This document shows positions 1 through 6,359 of a DNA stretch of 9,072 bases, piece after piece. The notes below the pieces were generated by a model. It made no database searches. It saw nothing but the letters and a program-made list of their open reading frames with translations, and was not told where the DNA came from. The position numbers and the translations under genes were made by a program. Numbering within the stretch: the stretch's first letter is position 1; each line of letters begins with the position of its first letter. Source of the DNA: Methylomonas sp. (lineage in GTDB: Bacteria; Pseudomonadota; Gammaproteobacteria; Methylococcales; Methylomonadaceae); the NCBI GenBank assembly GCA_026988195.1, contig JALSLS010000388.1, positions 1 through 9,072 of the forward strand, written 5' to 3'.

Positions 1-91
1 AGGCTACAAAAACTTAATTTGATAGTGTCTATAGCTGGGTGGGTTACACCTCTCACATTAGAAACTATTCAGCATCTTTAGTGCAATATTT
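1..91. other. Non-coding edge sequence, no gene seen
   Basis: I find no convincing coding region, RNA gene or terminator in these bases. They precede the left end of the first repeat element and lie beyond the 3' end of the uvrC-pgsA-tetR unit. A nine-base string, CTATTCAGC at 65-73, recurs at 3389-3397, a similar distance outside the second copy of the element. That hints that homology may extend slightly past the element, but it may be chance. Confidence 0.5.
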
Positions 92-326
92 TGTAGGAGC
101 GTCCGCCCTCGGCAATTGCTCCTCGATAATAGCTCCTGCATTATTCTACCAACGGGCTTCCTGCCCTAGTGCATTGCTCTACCTACGTGCATAATCTACA
201 TGGATGTAGTGAATGCAGATATTGCAGGAGCAAATATCTGTCCATGCACTAGTCGGCGCGATTATAATTGAAAGTTTTAGAGAAAAGAGCGTTATTATAT
301 TCGCGCCGAGGGCGGACGCTCCTACA
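92..326. repeat. REP-like inverted-repeat element, copy 1 (235 bp)
   Basis: The element is bounded by perfect 22-bp terminal inverted repeats, 92-113 (starts TGTAGGAGCG) and 305-326 (ends CGCTCCTACA). Positions 172-326 align without gaps to 3460-3614 with 6 mismatches in 155. Internal inverted repeats are GCTCCTGCA at 132-140 with TGCAGGAGC at 223-231, AGATATT/AATATCT around 218-240, and TCGGCGCGA at 253-261 with TCGCGCCGA at 301-309. Read on the minus strand from 326, the right end is a GTAG head followed by a small stem (GCG-U-CCG, loop CCCU, CGGCGC), the layout of a REP sequence. The element encodes no protein; open frames crossing it look spurious. No clear target-site duplication is visible. 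It begins 26 nt past the tetR stop codon, so it may form the 3' end of that transcript. It is probably a non-autonomous mobile repeat. Confidence 0.85.
138..183. repeat. 33-bp imperfect internal duplication in element copy 1
   Basis: GCATTATTCTACC at 138-150 and GCATTGCTCTACC at 171-183 are near-identical direct repeats. The second copy of the element (3418-3614) has a single version of this segment. The extra 33 bp in copy 1 include a small hairpin, GGGC-TTCCT-GCCC, at 154-166. This insertion plus a 5-nt difference near the left end accounts for the whole length difference, 235 against 197 bp. Confidence 0.7.
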
Positions 327-352
327 TTATTATTGGCTACTCATAAACAGAG

Positions 353-952
353 TTATTTCTTAACGATACTACCCCAAGCCGCTAACCATACTTGCGACTG
401 GTAACTATCAGCCGTTTTAGGTAAATCACCTGAAAGTACCAAGCTTAAAGTATGTTTGATAATCCCTAGGAAATAACTATAGGCAAGCAATGAGTCCATC
501 GCCCTAATCTCCCCACTTTTAATTCCATTTTGTATAACACGTCTAATTTTATTAAAGGGAGCTGTTTCTATAACGGGTTTTTGATCTGGAAGGATTTCTC
601 TAATATTAACAAACAGTAAAAACTGGATCACTTCAGGAGCATCATCCGCCAGCTTAAACAATAAATCGACTATTTCTCTTAACTGGTCAGATACTTTTCT
701 ATTTCTACGCCGAATATCATCGATTGAAATACTCAAACTATCAAGTATATTGCCATACAATGTATCTGCAATGGCTTGTTTATTTTTAAAATGCTGATAG
801 ATCCCGCTGGTAGTTTTGATCCCTACCGCATCTTTTATATCTGTTAATGAAGTATTAAAAAAACCTTTTTCTGCAAATAATTTTAATGATGCTAATAAAA
901 CCTCGTCTTGTGTAAGAGGCTTTTTTTCGGTCGAACTTTTTTCCTTATCCAT
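353..952 (-). CDS. TetR/AcrR-family transcriptional regulator
   Basis: The 199-aa product has the layout of a TetR-family repressor: an N-terminal DNA-binding domain at about residues 14-62 and an all-helical ligand-binding and dimerisation domain after it. Residues 30-59, around FFNTSLTDIK, GIYQHF and the following KNK, match the family's helix-turn-helix. The turn carries one more residue (KTTSG) than the usual pattern such as SKGTLY. The C-terminal half is not diagnostic, so ligand and targets cannot be named. The ATG is 18 nt after the pgsA stop on the same strand, suggesting it is the last gene of a uvrC-pgsA-tetR unit. The Shine-Dalgarno sequence is weak. A TetR gene here is not part of the classic uvrC-pgsA pair and may be a lineage-specific addition. 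Function unknown; family assignment is firm. Confidence 0.9.
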   Translation of the reverse strand: MDKEKSSTEKKPLTQDEVLLASLKLFAEKGFFNTSLTDIKDAVGIKTTSGIYQHFKNKQAIADTLYGNILDSLSISIDDIRRRNRKVSDQLREIVDLLFKLADDAPEVIQFLLFVNIREILPDQKPVIETAPFNKIRRVIQNGIKSGEIRAMDSLLAYSYFLGIIKHTLSLVLSGDLPKTADSYQSQVWLAAWGSIVKK

Positions 953-970
953 TTCTTATACTTTTTTTTG

Positions 971-1534
971 TTATTCTTCTTTTAGAGCAGTATAGGCGGC
1001 TAATAAGTAGTGCATCATTGACCACAAAGTCAACAGTGCCGCTATATATAACAACCAATACCCTATTAAATTAATGGGTAGACCAAATAAATCTTCACGA
1101 TAAAGCAAAAACCCAATAGCAAGCATTTGAACCGTCGTTTTCCACTTTCCTAATGACGATACTTTTACCGTTGCTGTTTTTCCTATTTCTGCCATCCACT
1201 CTCTTAGTGAGGCAATGGTAATTTCTCTACCAATAATAATAGCTGATGAAATCGCTATTGAGACATCAGCTTGCTGTTGTACAATCAACACCAGCACAAA
1301 AGCAACCATTAACTTATCCGCTACAGGGTCAAGAAAGGCGCCAAATGCAGTTTCTAGACCCATTTTTCTAGCCAAATAGCCATCTAACCAGTCAGTAAAA
1401 GCAGCAACAATAAAAATAATAGTACATACAATATTGGAGTATTCCCATGGCAGATAGAAAACAATCGCCAATAATGGAATTAATGCAATACGTAATAACG
1501 TCAGATTTGTAGGTAAATTAAATTCAATGGCCAT
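971..1534 (-). CDS. pgsA: CDP-diacylglycerol-glycerol-3-phosphate 3-phosphatidyltransferase
   Basis: PgsA is an inner-membrane enzyme that makes phosphatidylglycerophosphate and CMP from CDP-diacylglycerol and glycerol 3-phosphate, the committed step to phosphatidylglycerol and cardiolipin. The 187-aa protein carries the complete CDP-alcohol phosphotransferase signature: D48, D51, G52, A55, R56, G65, D69 and D73 (DWLDGYLAR, then GAFLDPVADK). The four aspartates hold the metal ions and the last is catalytic in the family. Several hydrophobic segments fit a multi-pass membrane protein (about residues 12-30, 33-47, 73-88, 92-105, 133-145 and 157-180). Stretches such as REWMAE and LTLWSM match E. 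coli PgsA (182 aa) closely. The ATG lies 11 nt inside the end of uvrC, so translation is probably coupled. Complete, with no missing key residue. Confidence 0.96.
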   Translation of the reverse strand: MAIEFNLPTNLTLLRIALIPLLAIVFYLPWEYSNIVCTIIFIVAAFTDWLDGYLARKMGLETAFGAFLDPVADKLMVAFVLVLIVQQQADVSIAISSAIIIGREITIASLREWMAEIGKTATVKVSSLGKWKTTVQMLAIGFLLYREDLFGLPINLIGYWLLYIAALLTLWSMMHYLLAAYTALKEE

Positions 1535-3353
1535 CTTGATGATGAAAGTTATCGTAAATTCGTTGTGCTAATTGCTTACTTATCCCGTCAATCCCTGAAA
1601 GTGCGTCAATACCCGCACTTGTTATTCCTTGTAACCCCCCAAACTGCTTTAATAAAAGCCGTCTTCTTTTGGGGCCTAATCCAGGGATAGTTTCCAATAT
1701 AGATTCTTTTTTTGCTTTTGCCCTACGTTGCCGGTGTCCTGTAATGGCAAATCTATGCGCCTCATCCCGTATATGCTGAATCAATAATAAAGCACTCGCG
1801 CTGGGTGTCACATCTAAGGGTTGTTGCTGATCAACTAAAATTAATTTTTCCATTCCAGCTTTTCGATCAGGACCCTTAGAAACGCCAACTATCATAACAT
1901 TATTTACGCCACATTCCCCTAATGCCTTTTCTGCTTGGCTAACCTGACCTTTACCGCCGTCAATCAGTAATATATCTGGCGCCTGATGTTCGCCTTTTTT
2001 TAAGCGTTTAAATCGCCGTGAAACAGCTTGATACATAGCTGCATAATCATCGCCGGGGGTTATGCCTTCAATATTAAATCGCCGATAGGCTGACTTTACC
2101 GGCCCTTCACGGTCAAAAACCACACAAGAAGCAACCGTTTGGTCACCTTGCGTATGACTAATATCAAAACACTCCAGTCGCTTAGGTATTTCAGCACACC
2201 CTAATTCTTCTTGTAAACTCAAATACCGAGCATACATTCCTTGCTTATCGGATAATTTACTTTGTAGAGAATTTTCCGCATTCATTGCCGCCATTTTCAG
2301 CCATTTTAATCGACTCCCCCTTACATTTAAGACTATATTTACAGCATGCTTCGCTTGTTTTGCAAGCATTTCTATTAATAAATCAGCCTCTGCAATTTCA
2401 TGGCTGACTATCAACTCATAAGGGGCTTGTCTCTCTAGATAATACTGAGCAATAAACGCTTGTAAAATATGGCTCGGTGAATCATCATTATTTATTTTTG
2501 GAAAAAAAACTTTATTGCCTAAACTTTGTCCATTTCGAATAAAAAACACCTGCACACAAGCGACTCCAGCGCGTGCTTCACAAGCAATAATATCCACATC
2601 TCCTTTTTCTCCATGAATAAAATGTTTTTCTAACACGCTGCGCAAGCGTGATATTTGATCTCGATAAATAACAGCTTGTTCAAATTCTAAATGACTAGCT
2701 GCCAATTCCATTTTATCGATCAATTGGTCAATCAGTAAATTCCCTTTGCCATCTAAAAATAAAACGGTATTATTTAAGTCTTCTGCATACTTCTCTTTGC
2801 TTATTAGACCTACACATGGGGCTGTACAGCGCTCAATTTGATATTGTAAGCAGGCTCTGGTTCGATTGTTGTAATACGAGTCATCACACTGCCTTACAGG
2901 AAATATTTTCTGTAATAACTTTAAGGTTTCTTTTACAGCACCCGCACTAGGATATGGGCCAAAATATTTCCCCCGCTTTTTTTTTGCCCCCCGGTGCAGG
3001 CTAATTTGGGGGAAATCATGATAACTTGAAATAAATAAATAAGGGTATGACTTATCATCTCGAAGGCAAATATTATAACGAGGTTTATAGCGCTTTATTT
3101 GCTGACTTTCTAGTAATAGCGCCTCAGCTTCAGTATTAGTAACAGTTACTTCAATACTGATAATTTTTACGACCATTGCCTGTTGTTTTACAGAAGCAGT
3201 TTTTACTCTAAAATAACTGGATACACGGTTCTTTAAATTTTTGGCCTTCCCAATATAAATCACCTGTTCTTTATCATTAAGCATTTTATAAATACCTGGA
3301 CGTTTGGTCAGGTTTTTTAAAAATTCTTGTATATTAAAGTCAGGCTCAGCCAT
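1524..3353 (-). CDS. uvrC: Excinuclease ABC subunit C
   Basis: UvrC is the dual-incision nuclease of nucleotide excision repair: loaded by UvrB at a lesion, it cuts 3' and then 5' of the damage. The 609-aa product matches the usual length (E. coli 610). In order: a GIY-YIG nuclease domain (GIY 20-22, YIG 33-35, likely catalytic R43 and E77); four cysteines, C156, C168, C176 and C180, spaced like those reported to bind an iron-sulfur cluster in E. coli UvrC; a UVR/UvrB-binding helix pair at about 205-241; the RNase H-like 5' nuclease with D397 (CFDISH), D465 (LLIDGGKGQ) and probably H533 (DEAHRFA); and a C-terminal helix-hairpin-helix pair from about 553 (IPGLGPKRRR) to 603. It starts with ATG, but I see no good Shine-Dalgarno sequence. 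It is the first gene of the uvrC-pgsA-tetR unit. Confidence 0.98.
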   Translation of the reverse strand: MAEPDFNIQEFLKNLTKRPGIYKMLNDKEQVIYIGKAKNLKNRVSSYFRVKTASVKQQAMVVKIISIEVTVTNTEAEALLLESQQIKRYKPRYNICLRDDKSYPYLFISSYHDFPQISLHRGAKKKRGKYFGPYPSAGAVKETLKLLQKIFPVRQCDDSYYNNRTRACLQYQIERCTAPCVGLISKEKYAEDLNNTVLFLDGKGNLLIDQLIDKMELAASHLEFEQAVIYRDQISRLRSVLEKHFIHGEKGDVDIIACEARAGVACVQVFFIRNGQSLGNKVFFPKINNDDSPSHILQAFIAQYYLERQAPYELIVSHEIAEADLLIEMLAKQAKHAVNIVLNVRGSRLKWLKMAAMNAENSLQSKLSDKQGMYARYLSLQEELGCAEIPKRLECFDISHTQGDQTVASCVVFDREGPVKSAYRRFNIEGITPGDDYAAMYQAVSRRFKRLKKGEHQAPDILLIDGGKGQVSQAEKALGECGVNNVMIVGVSKGPDRKAGMEKLILVDQQQPLDVTPSASALLLIQHIRDEAHRFAITGHRQRRAKAKKESILETIPGLGPKRRRLLLKQFGGLQGITSAGIDALSGIDGISKQLAQRIYDNFHHQDGH

Positions 3354-3381
3354 TTTGTTCGAATACTTTTTTTATTGTTAG

Positions 3382-3411
3382 ATGCTATCTATTCAGCTTG
3401 TGAGTAAACAA
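3382..3411 (-). promoter_or_regulatory. Weak promoter candidate for uvrC
   Basis: Read on the minus strand there is TTGTTT (3406-3411) and, after 18 nt, TAGCAT (3382-3387), about 28 nt before the uvrC ATG. The matches to the sigma-70 consensus are only moderate. It is the best-placed candidate in the short AT-rich stretch between the repeat element and uvrC. Confidence 0.22.
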
Positions 3412-3417
3412 TGATAA

Positions 3418-3614
3418 TGTAGGAGCGTCCGCCTTCGGCACACCGCTTCGCTGCTCCTGCATTGCTCTACCTACGTGCATAATCTACCTGGATGTAGTGA
3501 ATGCAGATATTGCAGGAGCAAATATCTGTCCATGCACTAGTCGGCGCGAAGGTAATTGAAAGTTTTAGAAAAAAGAGCATTATTATATTCGCGCCGAGGG
3601 CGGACGCTCCTACA
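3418..3614. repeat. REP-like inverted-repeat element, copy 2 (197 bp)
   Basis: This is the second copy of the element at 92-326, in the same orientation. Its 22-bp ends, 3418-3439 and 3593-3614, are inverted repeats with one mismatch (CCTTCGG on the left against the CCCTCGG implied by the right end). Positions 3460-3614 match 172-326 at 149 of 155 bases with no gap. The region just inside the left end differs from copy 1, and the 33-bp duplication is absent. The same internal stems occur: GCTCCTGCA at 3453-3461 with TGCAGGAGC at 3511-3519, and TCGGCGCGA with TCGCGCCGA near the right end. It lies between the pnp terminator and uvrC, a junction where an insertion would not break a gene. No protein is encoded and no clear target-site duplication is seen. 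Confidence 0.86.
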
Positions 3615-3674
3615 AAGTATTTCACTCAAGATGCTAAACAGATACATTAACTGTTCTATTTGGATATTAGAGCC

Positions 3675-3702
3675 AAAAAAAAGAGCCTTTCGGCTCTTTT
3701 TA
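3675..3702 (-). terminator. Intrinsic terminator after pnp, potentially bidirectional
   Basis: A 10-bp stem (3678-3687 with 3692-3701, core GAGCC/GGCTC) closes a four-base loop that reads GAAA in the pnp transcript. Read on the minus strand, the stem runs into eight T residues. It begins 20 nt past the pnp stop codon. On the plus strand the stem ends in TTTTTAG, so it may also work in that direction, although no plus-strand gene needs it here. Confidence 0.88.
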
Positions 3703-3721
3703 GTAAAAAAAATAAACAGAC

Positions 3722-5803
3722 CTAGTCTTCTTTATCTACTTCTTTCATACTTAATCTCACTCTACCTTGACGGTCGATTTCAAGCACTTTAACTTTTACC
3801 ACATCACCTTCTGATAATTTGTCACTTACTTTCTCAACACGTTCATCAGAAATTTGTGAAATATGAACTAAGCCATCTTTACCCGGGAGAATCGTTACAA
3901 ATGCACCAAAATCCATTAAACGAGCCACTTTACCTTCGTAGATTTTACCCACTTCAACTTCAGCCGTAATTTCTTCAATAATACGCTTAGCTTCTTCACC
4001 AGCTGCTCTATCAACAGAAGCAACTTTAACGATACCGTCATCTGTTAAATCAACAGAAGCACCTGTTTTTTCAGTGATTCCACGAATAGTCGCACCACCT
4101 TTACCAATGACTTCACGAATTTTGCTTGGGTCAATTTTAAAAGTAATGATTCTAGGCGCAAAATCAGACATTTCTTCACGTGTTGAAGCCAGTGCTTTAT
4201 TCATTTCAGCGAGAATAAATAACCGTCCAGCTTTTGCTTGCTCAAGAGCGGCTTGCATTATTTCAGCAGTGATACCATCAATTTTGATATCCATTTGCAA
4301 CGCTGTAATACCTTCTTCAGATCCAGCTACTTTAAAATCCATATCACCTAGATGATCTTCGTCACCTAAGATATCGGATAAGACTGCAAAGTTATCGCCT
4401 TCTTTGATCAAGCCCATTGCAATACCTGCAACTGGAGCCTTAATGGGTACACCTGCATCCATTAACGCCAAACTACTACCACAAACAGAAGCCATTGAGC
4501 TTGAACCATTTGATTCAGTAATTTCTGACACAATTCGAATAGTGTATGGAAATTCATCCATATTGGGTAAAACTGCGGCAACACCACGTTTTGCTAAACG
4601 ACCATGACCAATTTCACGACGCTTTGGAGAACCTACAAAACCTGTTTCACCTACACAATAAGGAGGGAAGTTGTAATGCAACATAAAAGGTTCTTTATAT
4701 TCACCCGATAAACTATCAATAATTTGTGCATCACGTTCTGTACCTAAAGTCGCAACAACTAAGGCTTGTGTTTCACCTCGTGTAAATAGAGCAGAACCGT
4801 GTGTTCTTTCTAATAAACCTGTTTTAACAGAAATAGCTCTGACTGTTGAAAGATCACGCCCATCAATACGGACTCTTTCATCTAAAATTGAGCTACGAAC
4901 AATTGTTTTTTCAACATGTTCAATGATATCTCTGATATCACTTTCTTGGTACTGTTCATCTGCAGTTAGCTTTTCAACACAAGCATTTCTAATAACAGAT
5001 AACTCATCTTGTCTAACTAATTTTTCAGCAATTTTATAAGCTGCAGCAATACCTGATTCAACTTCTGCTTTAACTAAACCTTCTAAAGCAGAGTCTGTTT
5101 CAGGTGCAGTCCACACATAGGTAGGTGTAGCGACTTCAGCAGCAAATTCTTTAATAGCTGCAATGGCACCTTGCATTTGTTCATGCCCAAATAAAACCGC
5201 ACCTAGCATAACCTCTTCTGACAATAACTGAGCTTCAGACTCAACCATTAATACAGCATGTTCTGTACCCGCAACCACCAATTCTAACTGAGACTCTTCA
5301 AGTTCAGTTTTTGTAGGGTTTAATAGGTAAGAACCATCTTTATAACCAACAACAGCGGCACCAACAGGGCCGTTAAAAGGCAAACCTGAAACAGCTAAGG
5401 CAGCAGAAGCACCTAATAAAGCAGCAACTTCAGTATCAACTTCTGGATTTAATGAAACAACTGTCGCAACAATTTGTACTTCATTAGTATAGCCATCAGG
5501 AAATAGAGGGCGAATAGGTCTATCAATTAGACGAGAAGTTAATGTTTCTTTCTCTGTAGGTCGTCCTTCACGCTTAAAAAATCCACCTGGTATTTTACCA
5601 GCGGCATAAGCTTTTTCTTGGTAGTTTACTGTTAAAGGGAAAAAGTCACCGCCTTTAGCTTCTTTTTTACCAACAACAGCTACTAATATCGAAGTACCTT
5701 CAATATCAATCAATACTGTTCCACTGGCTTGACGAGCAATTTCACCCGTTTCCATAGTTACAAGATGATTACCGTATTTAAATTCTTTCCTGATAGGAGT
5801 CAA
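3722..5803 (-). CDS. pnp: Polyribonucleotide nucleotidyltransferase (PNPase)
   Basis: PNPase degrades RNA 3'-to-5' with phosphate, releasing nucleoside diphosphates, and can also add tails; it works as a trimer and in the RNA degradosome. The 693-aa product shows the full layout: a first RNase PH-like domain (about 10-145), a helical linker (about 235-305), a second RNase PH-like domain (about 310-545) with FPPYCVGETG at 379-388, SNGSSSMASV at 431-440 and the acidic site GDEDHLGDMDF at 480-490, a KH domain with GKGG at 567-570, and an S1 domain (about 618-687). It is shorter than E. coli PNPase (711 aa) mainly by lacking the C-terminal tail, so degradosome contact may differ. The start is TTG: an AAGGA Shine-Dalgarno (5812-5816) sits 8 nt before it and the N-terminus aligns with the family, whereas the first internal ATG (residue 17) is too late. 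As I recall, E. coli pnp also starts with UUG. Confidence 0.97.
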   Translation of the reverse strand: MTPIRKEFKYGNHLVTMETGEIARQASGTVLIDIEGTSILVAVVGKKEAKGGDFFPLTVNYQEKAYAAGKIPGGFFKREGRPTEKETLTSRLIDRPIRPLFPDGYTNEVQIVATVVSLNPEVDTEVAALLGASAALAVSGLPFNGPVGAAVVGYKDGSYLLNPTKTELEESQLELVVAGTEHAVLMVESEAQLLSEEVMLGAVLFGHEQMQGAIAAIKEFAAEVATPTYVWTAPETDSALEGLVKAEVESGIAAAYKIAEKLVRQDELSVIRNACVEKLTADEQYQESDIRDIIEHVEKTIVRSSILDERVRIDGRDLSTVRAISVKTGLLERTHGSALFTRGETQALVVATLGTERDAQIIDSLSGEYKEPFMLHYNFPPYCVGETGFVGSPKRREIGHGRLAKRGVAAVLPNMDEFPYTIRIVSEITESNGSSSMASVCGSSLALMDAGVPIKAPVAGIAMGLIKEGDNFAVLSDILGDEDHLGDMDFKVAGSEEGITALQMDIKIDGITAEIMQAALEQAKAGRLFILAEMNKALASTREEMSDFAPRIITFKIDPSKIREVIGKGGATIRGITEKTGASVDLTDDGIVKVASVDRAAGEEAKRIIEEITAEVEVGKIYEGKVARLMDFGAFVTILPGKDGLVHISQISDERVEKVSDKLSEGDVVKVKVLEIDRQGRVRLSMKEVDKED

Positions 5804-5881
5804 AGCTAAGATCCTTAATTAAAGGTTATTAATATGAAGAACTTTTGTAGTCTTCACTTTCAAAATCATAATATTACAAAA
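5804..5881 (-). promoter_or_regulatory. pnp leader with promoter candidate and small hairpin
   Basis: Because a strong terminator precedes it, pnp may need its own promoter. A candidate is TTTAGA (5891-5896, inside the terminator stem) and TATTAT (5868-5873) with a 17-nt spacer. The resulting leader would hold an imperfect stem, TGAAGA/TCTTCA, at 5835-5856. In E. coli the pnp leader has an RNase III-cut stem through which PNPase represses itself; this stem is much smaller, so the parallel is only suggestive. The Shine-Dalgarno AAGGA is at 5812-5816. Confidence 0.3.
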
Positions 5882-5919
5882 AAAACGGCGTCTAAACTAC
5901 AAAGTTTAGCCGCCGTTTT
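5878..5919 (-). terminator. Intrinsic terminator between rpsO and pnp
   Basis: A long hairpin forms from 5882-5898 and 5903-5919: nine paired bases (AAAACGGCG/CGCCGTTTT), one mismatch, then seven more (CTAAACT/AGTTTAG), closing a four-base loop. In the minus-strand transcript it ends in eight U residues (5878-5885). It starts 8 nt past the rpsO stop. A terminator at the rpsO-pnp junction is also known in E. coli, where it lets S15 be made in excess over PNPase with partial read-through. Confidence 0.92.
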
Positions 5920-5927
5920 AATATTTC

Positions 5928-6197
5928 TTACTTACGTAAACCTAAACGCTCAATTAATGAACGATAACGAGTTTCGTCTTTTTTCTTCAAATAATCTAAT
6001 AACTTACGACGCTGATTTACCATGCGTAATAATCCACGACGTGAGTGATTATCTTTTTTATGTGCTGCAAAGTGTGGTGTTAAATGAGCAATGTGAGCTG
6101 TTAACAGAGCAACCTGTACTTCAGGTGAACCTGTATCAGTCTCAGATAAACGATACTCTTCAACTACTGCTTTTTTTTGTTCTGCTGTAAATGGCAT
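5928..6197 (-). CDS. rpsO: 30S ribosomal protein S15
   Basis: S15 is a primary 16S rRNA-binding protein that organises the central domain (platform) of the small subunit and contributes to a bridge with 23S rRNA. The 89-aa product has the standard length and the hallmark blocks DTGSPEVQVALLT, HKKDNHSRRGLLRMV, RRKLLDYLKKKD and the C-terminal LIERLGLRK. The ATG is preceded by AGGGA (6203-6207) at 5-nt spacing. In many bacteria S15 represses its own translation by binding a structure in its leader; the leader here has a hairpin at 6230-6251, described separately. The gene is separated from truB by 370 bp, but gene order (truB-rpsO-pnp) is conserved. Confidence 0.98.
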   Translation of the reverse strand: MPFTAEQKKAVVEEYRLSETDTGSPEVQVALLTAHIAHLTPHFAAHKKDNHSRRGLLRMVNQRRKLLDYLKKKDETRYRSLIERLGLRK

Positions 6198-6229
6198 TTT
6201 AATCCCTATAGATTAATTAAATTAAAAAT

Positions 6230-6251
6230 AAAGTCACTTAGGAGTGACCTT
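6230..6251 (-). promoter_or_regulatory. Hairpin in the rpsO leader (terminator-like or S15 operator)
   Basis: On the minus strand, AAGGTCACT, a CCTA loop and AGTGACTTT form a nine-pair stem with one G-U pair, followed by the T-rich run ATTTTTAATTT. The G-U pair becomes an A-C mismatch on the plus strand, so the stem favours minus-strand RNA. It ends 32 nt before the rpsO ATG. It could end truB read-through transcripts, attenuate rpsO, or be part of an S15 autoregulatory structure. The sequence alone does not choose between these. Confidence 0.5.
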
Positions 6252-6359
6252 CTAACGACATTGCCTCCACGTATAGGGTGTAGGGACAGATGTTTTTTAG
6301 TAGCTAGTCACAAATCAAAATTTGGGACACCACCTCTTTTTCTTATGCGGTATTATCGT
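6252..6359. other. Non-coding stretch upstream of rpsO
   Basis: I see no gene here. The open frame crossing it on the plus strand has no ribosome-binding site or recognisable product and also runs into rpsO antisense and the repeat. On the minus strand GATAAT (6352-6357) resembles a -10 box, with TTGTTT (6377-6382) 19 nt upstream, a weak promoter candidate for rpsO. That -35 would lie inside the left arm of the adjacent palindrome, so the element may have supplied part of the promoter. The rest has no structure I can interpret. Confidence 0.3.

Noticed and set aside
92..326. CRISPR array
   Set aside because: The repeats are two inverted ends plus internal stems in a single element, not regularly spaced direct repeats with unique spacers; no cas genes are nearby.
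213..404. Plus-strand open frame of 63 codons
   Set aside because: It runs through the repeat element and antisense to the end of tetR, has no plausible ribosome-binding site or recognisable product, and is explained by the repeat.
900..932. CCTC/GAGG stem followed by a T run on the plus strand
   Set aside because: The stem is only four or five pairs with a long loop, lies inside the tetR coding region and points the wrong way for the operon.
3354..3721. tRNA or other structured RNA gene
   Set aside because: The GC-rich segments are inverted element ends; no tRNA T-loop, anticodon arm or acceptor pattern could be assembled.
3556..3792. Plus-strand open frame of 78 codons
   Set aside because: It crosses the repeat element, the pnp terminator and the antisense end of pnp; the composition is unlike a protein.
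4074..4607. Two plus-strand open frames
   Set aside because: Both are antisense shadows entirely inside pnp, whose protein is strongly supported.
5834..6190. Plus-strand open frame of 118 codons
   Set aside because: It covers the pnp leader, the terminator and all of rpsO in antisense; no family is recognised and the real gene is clear.
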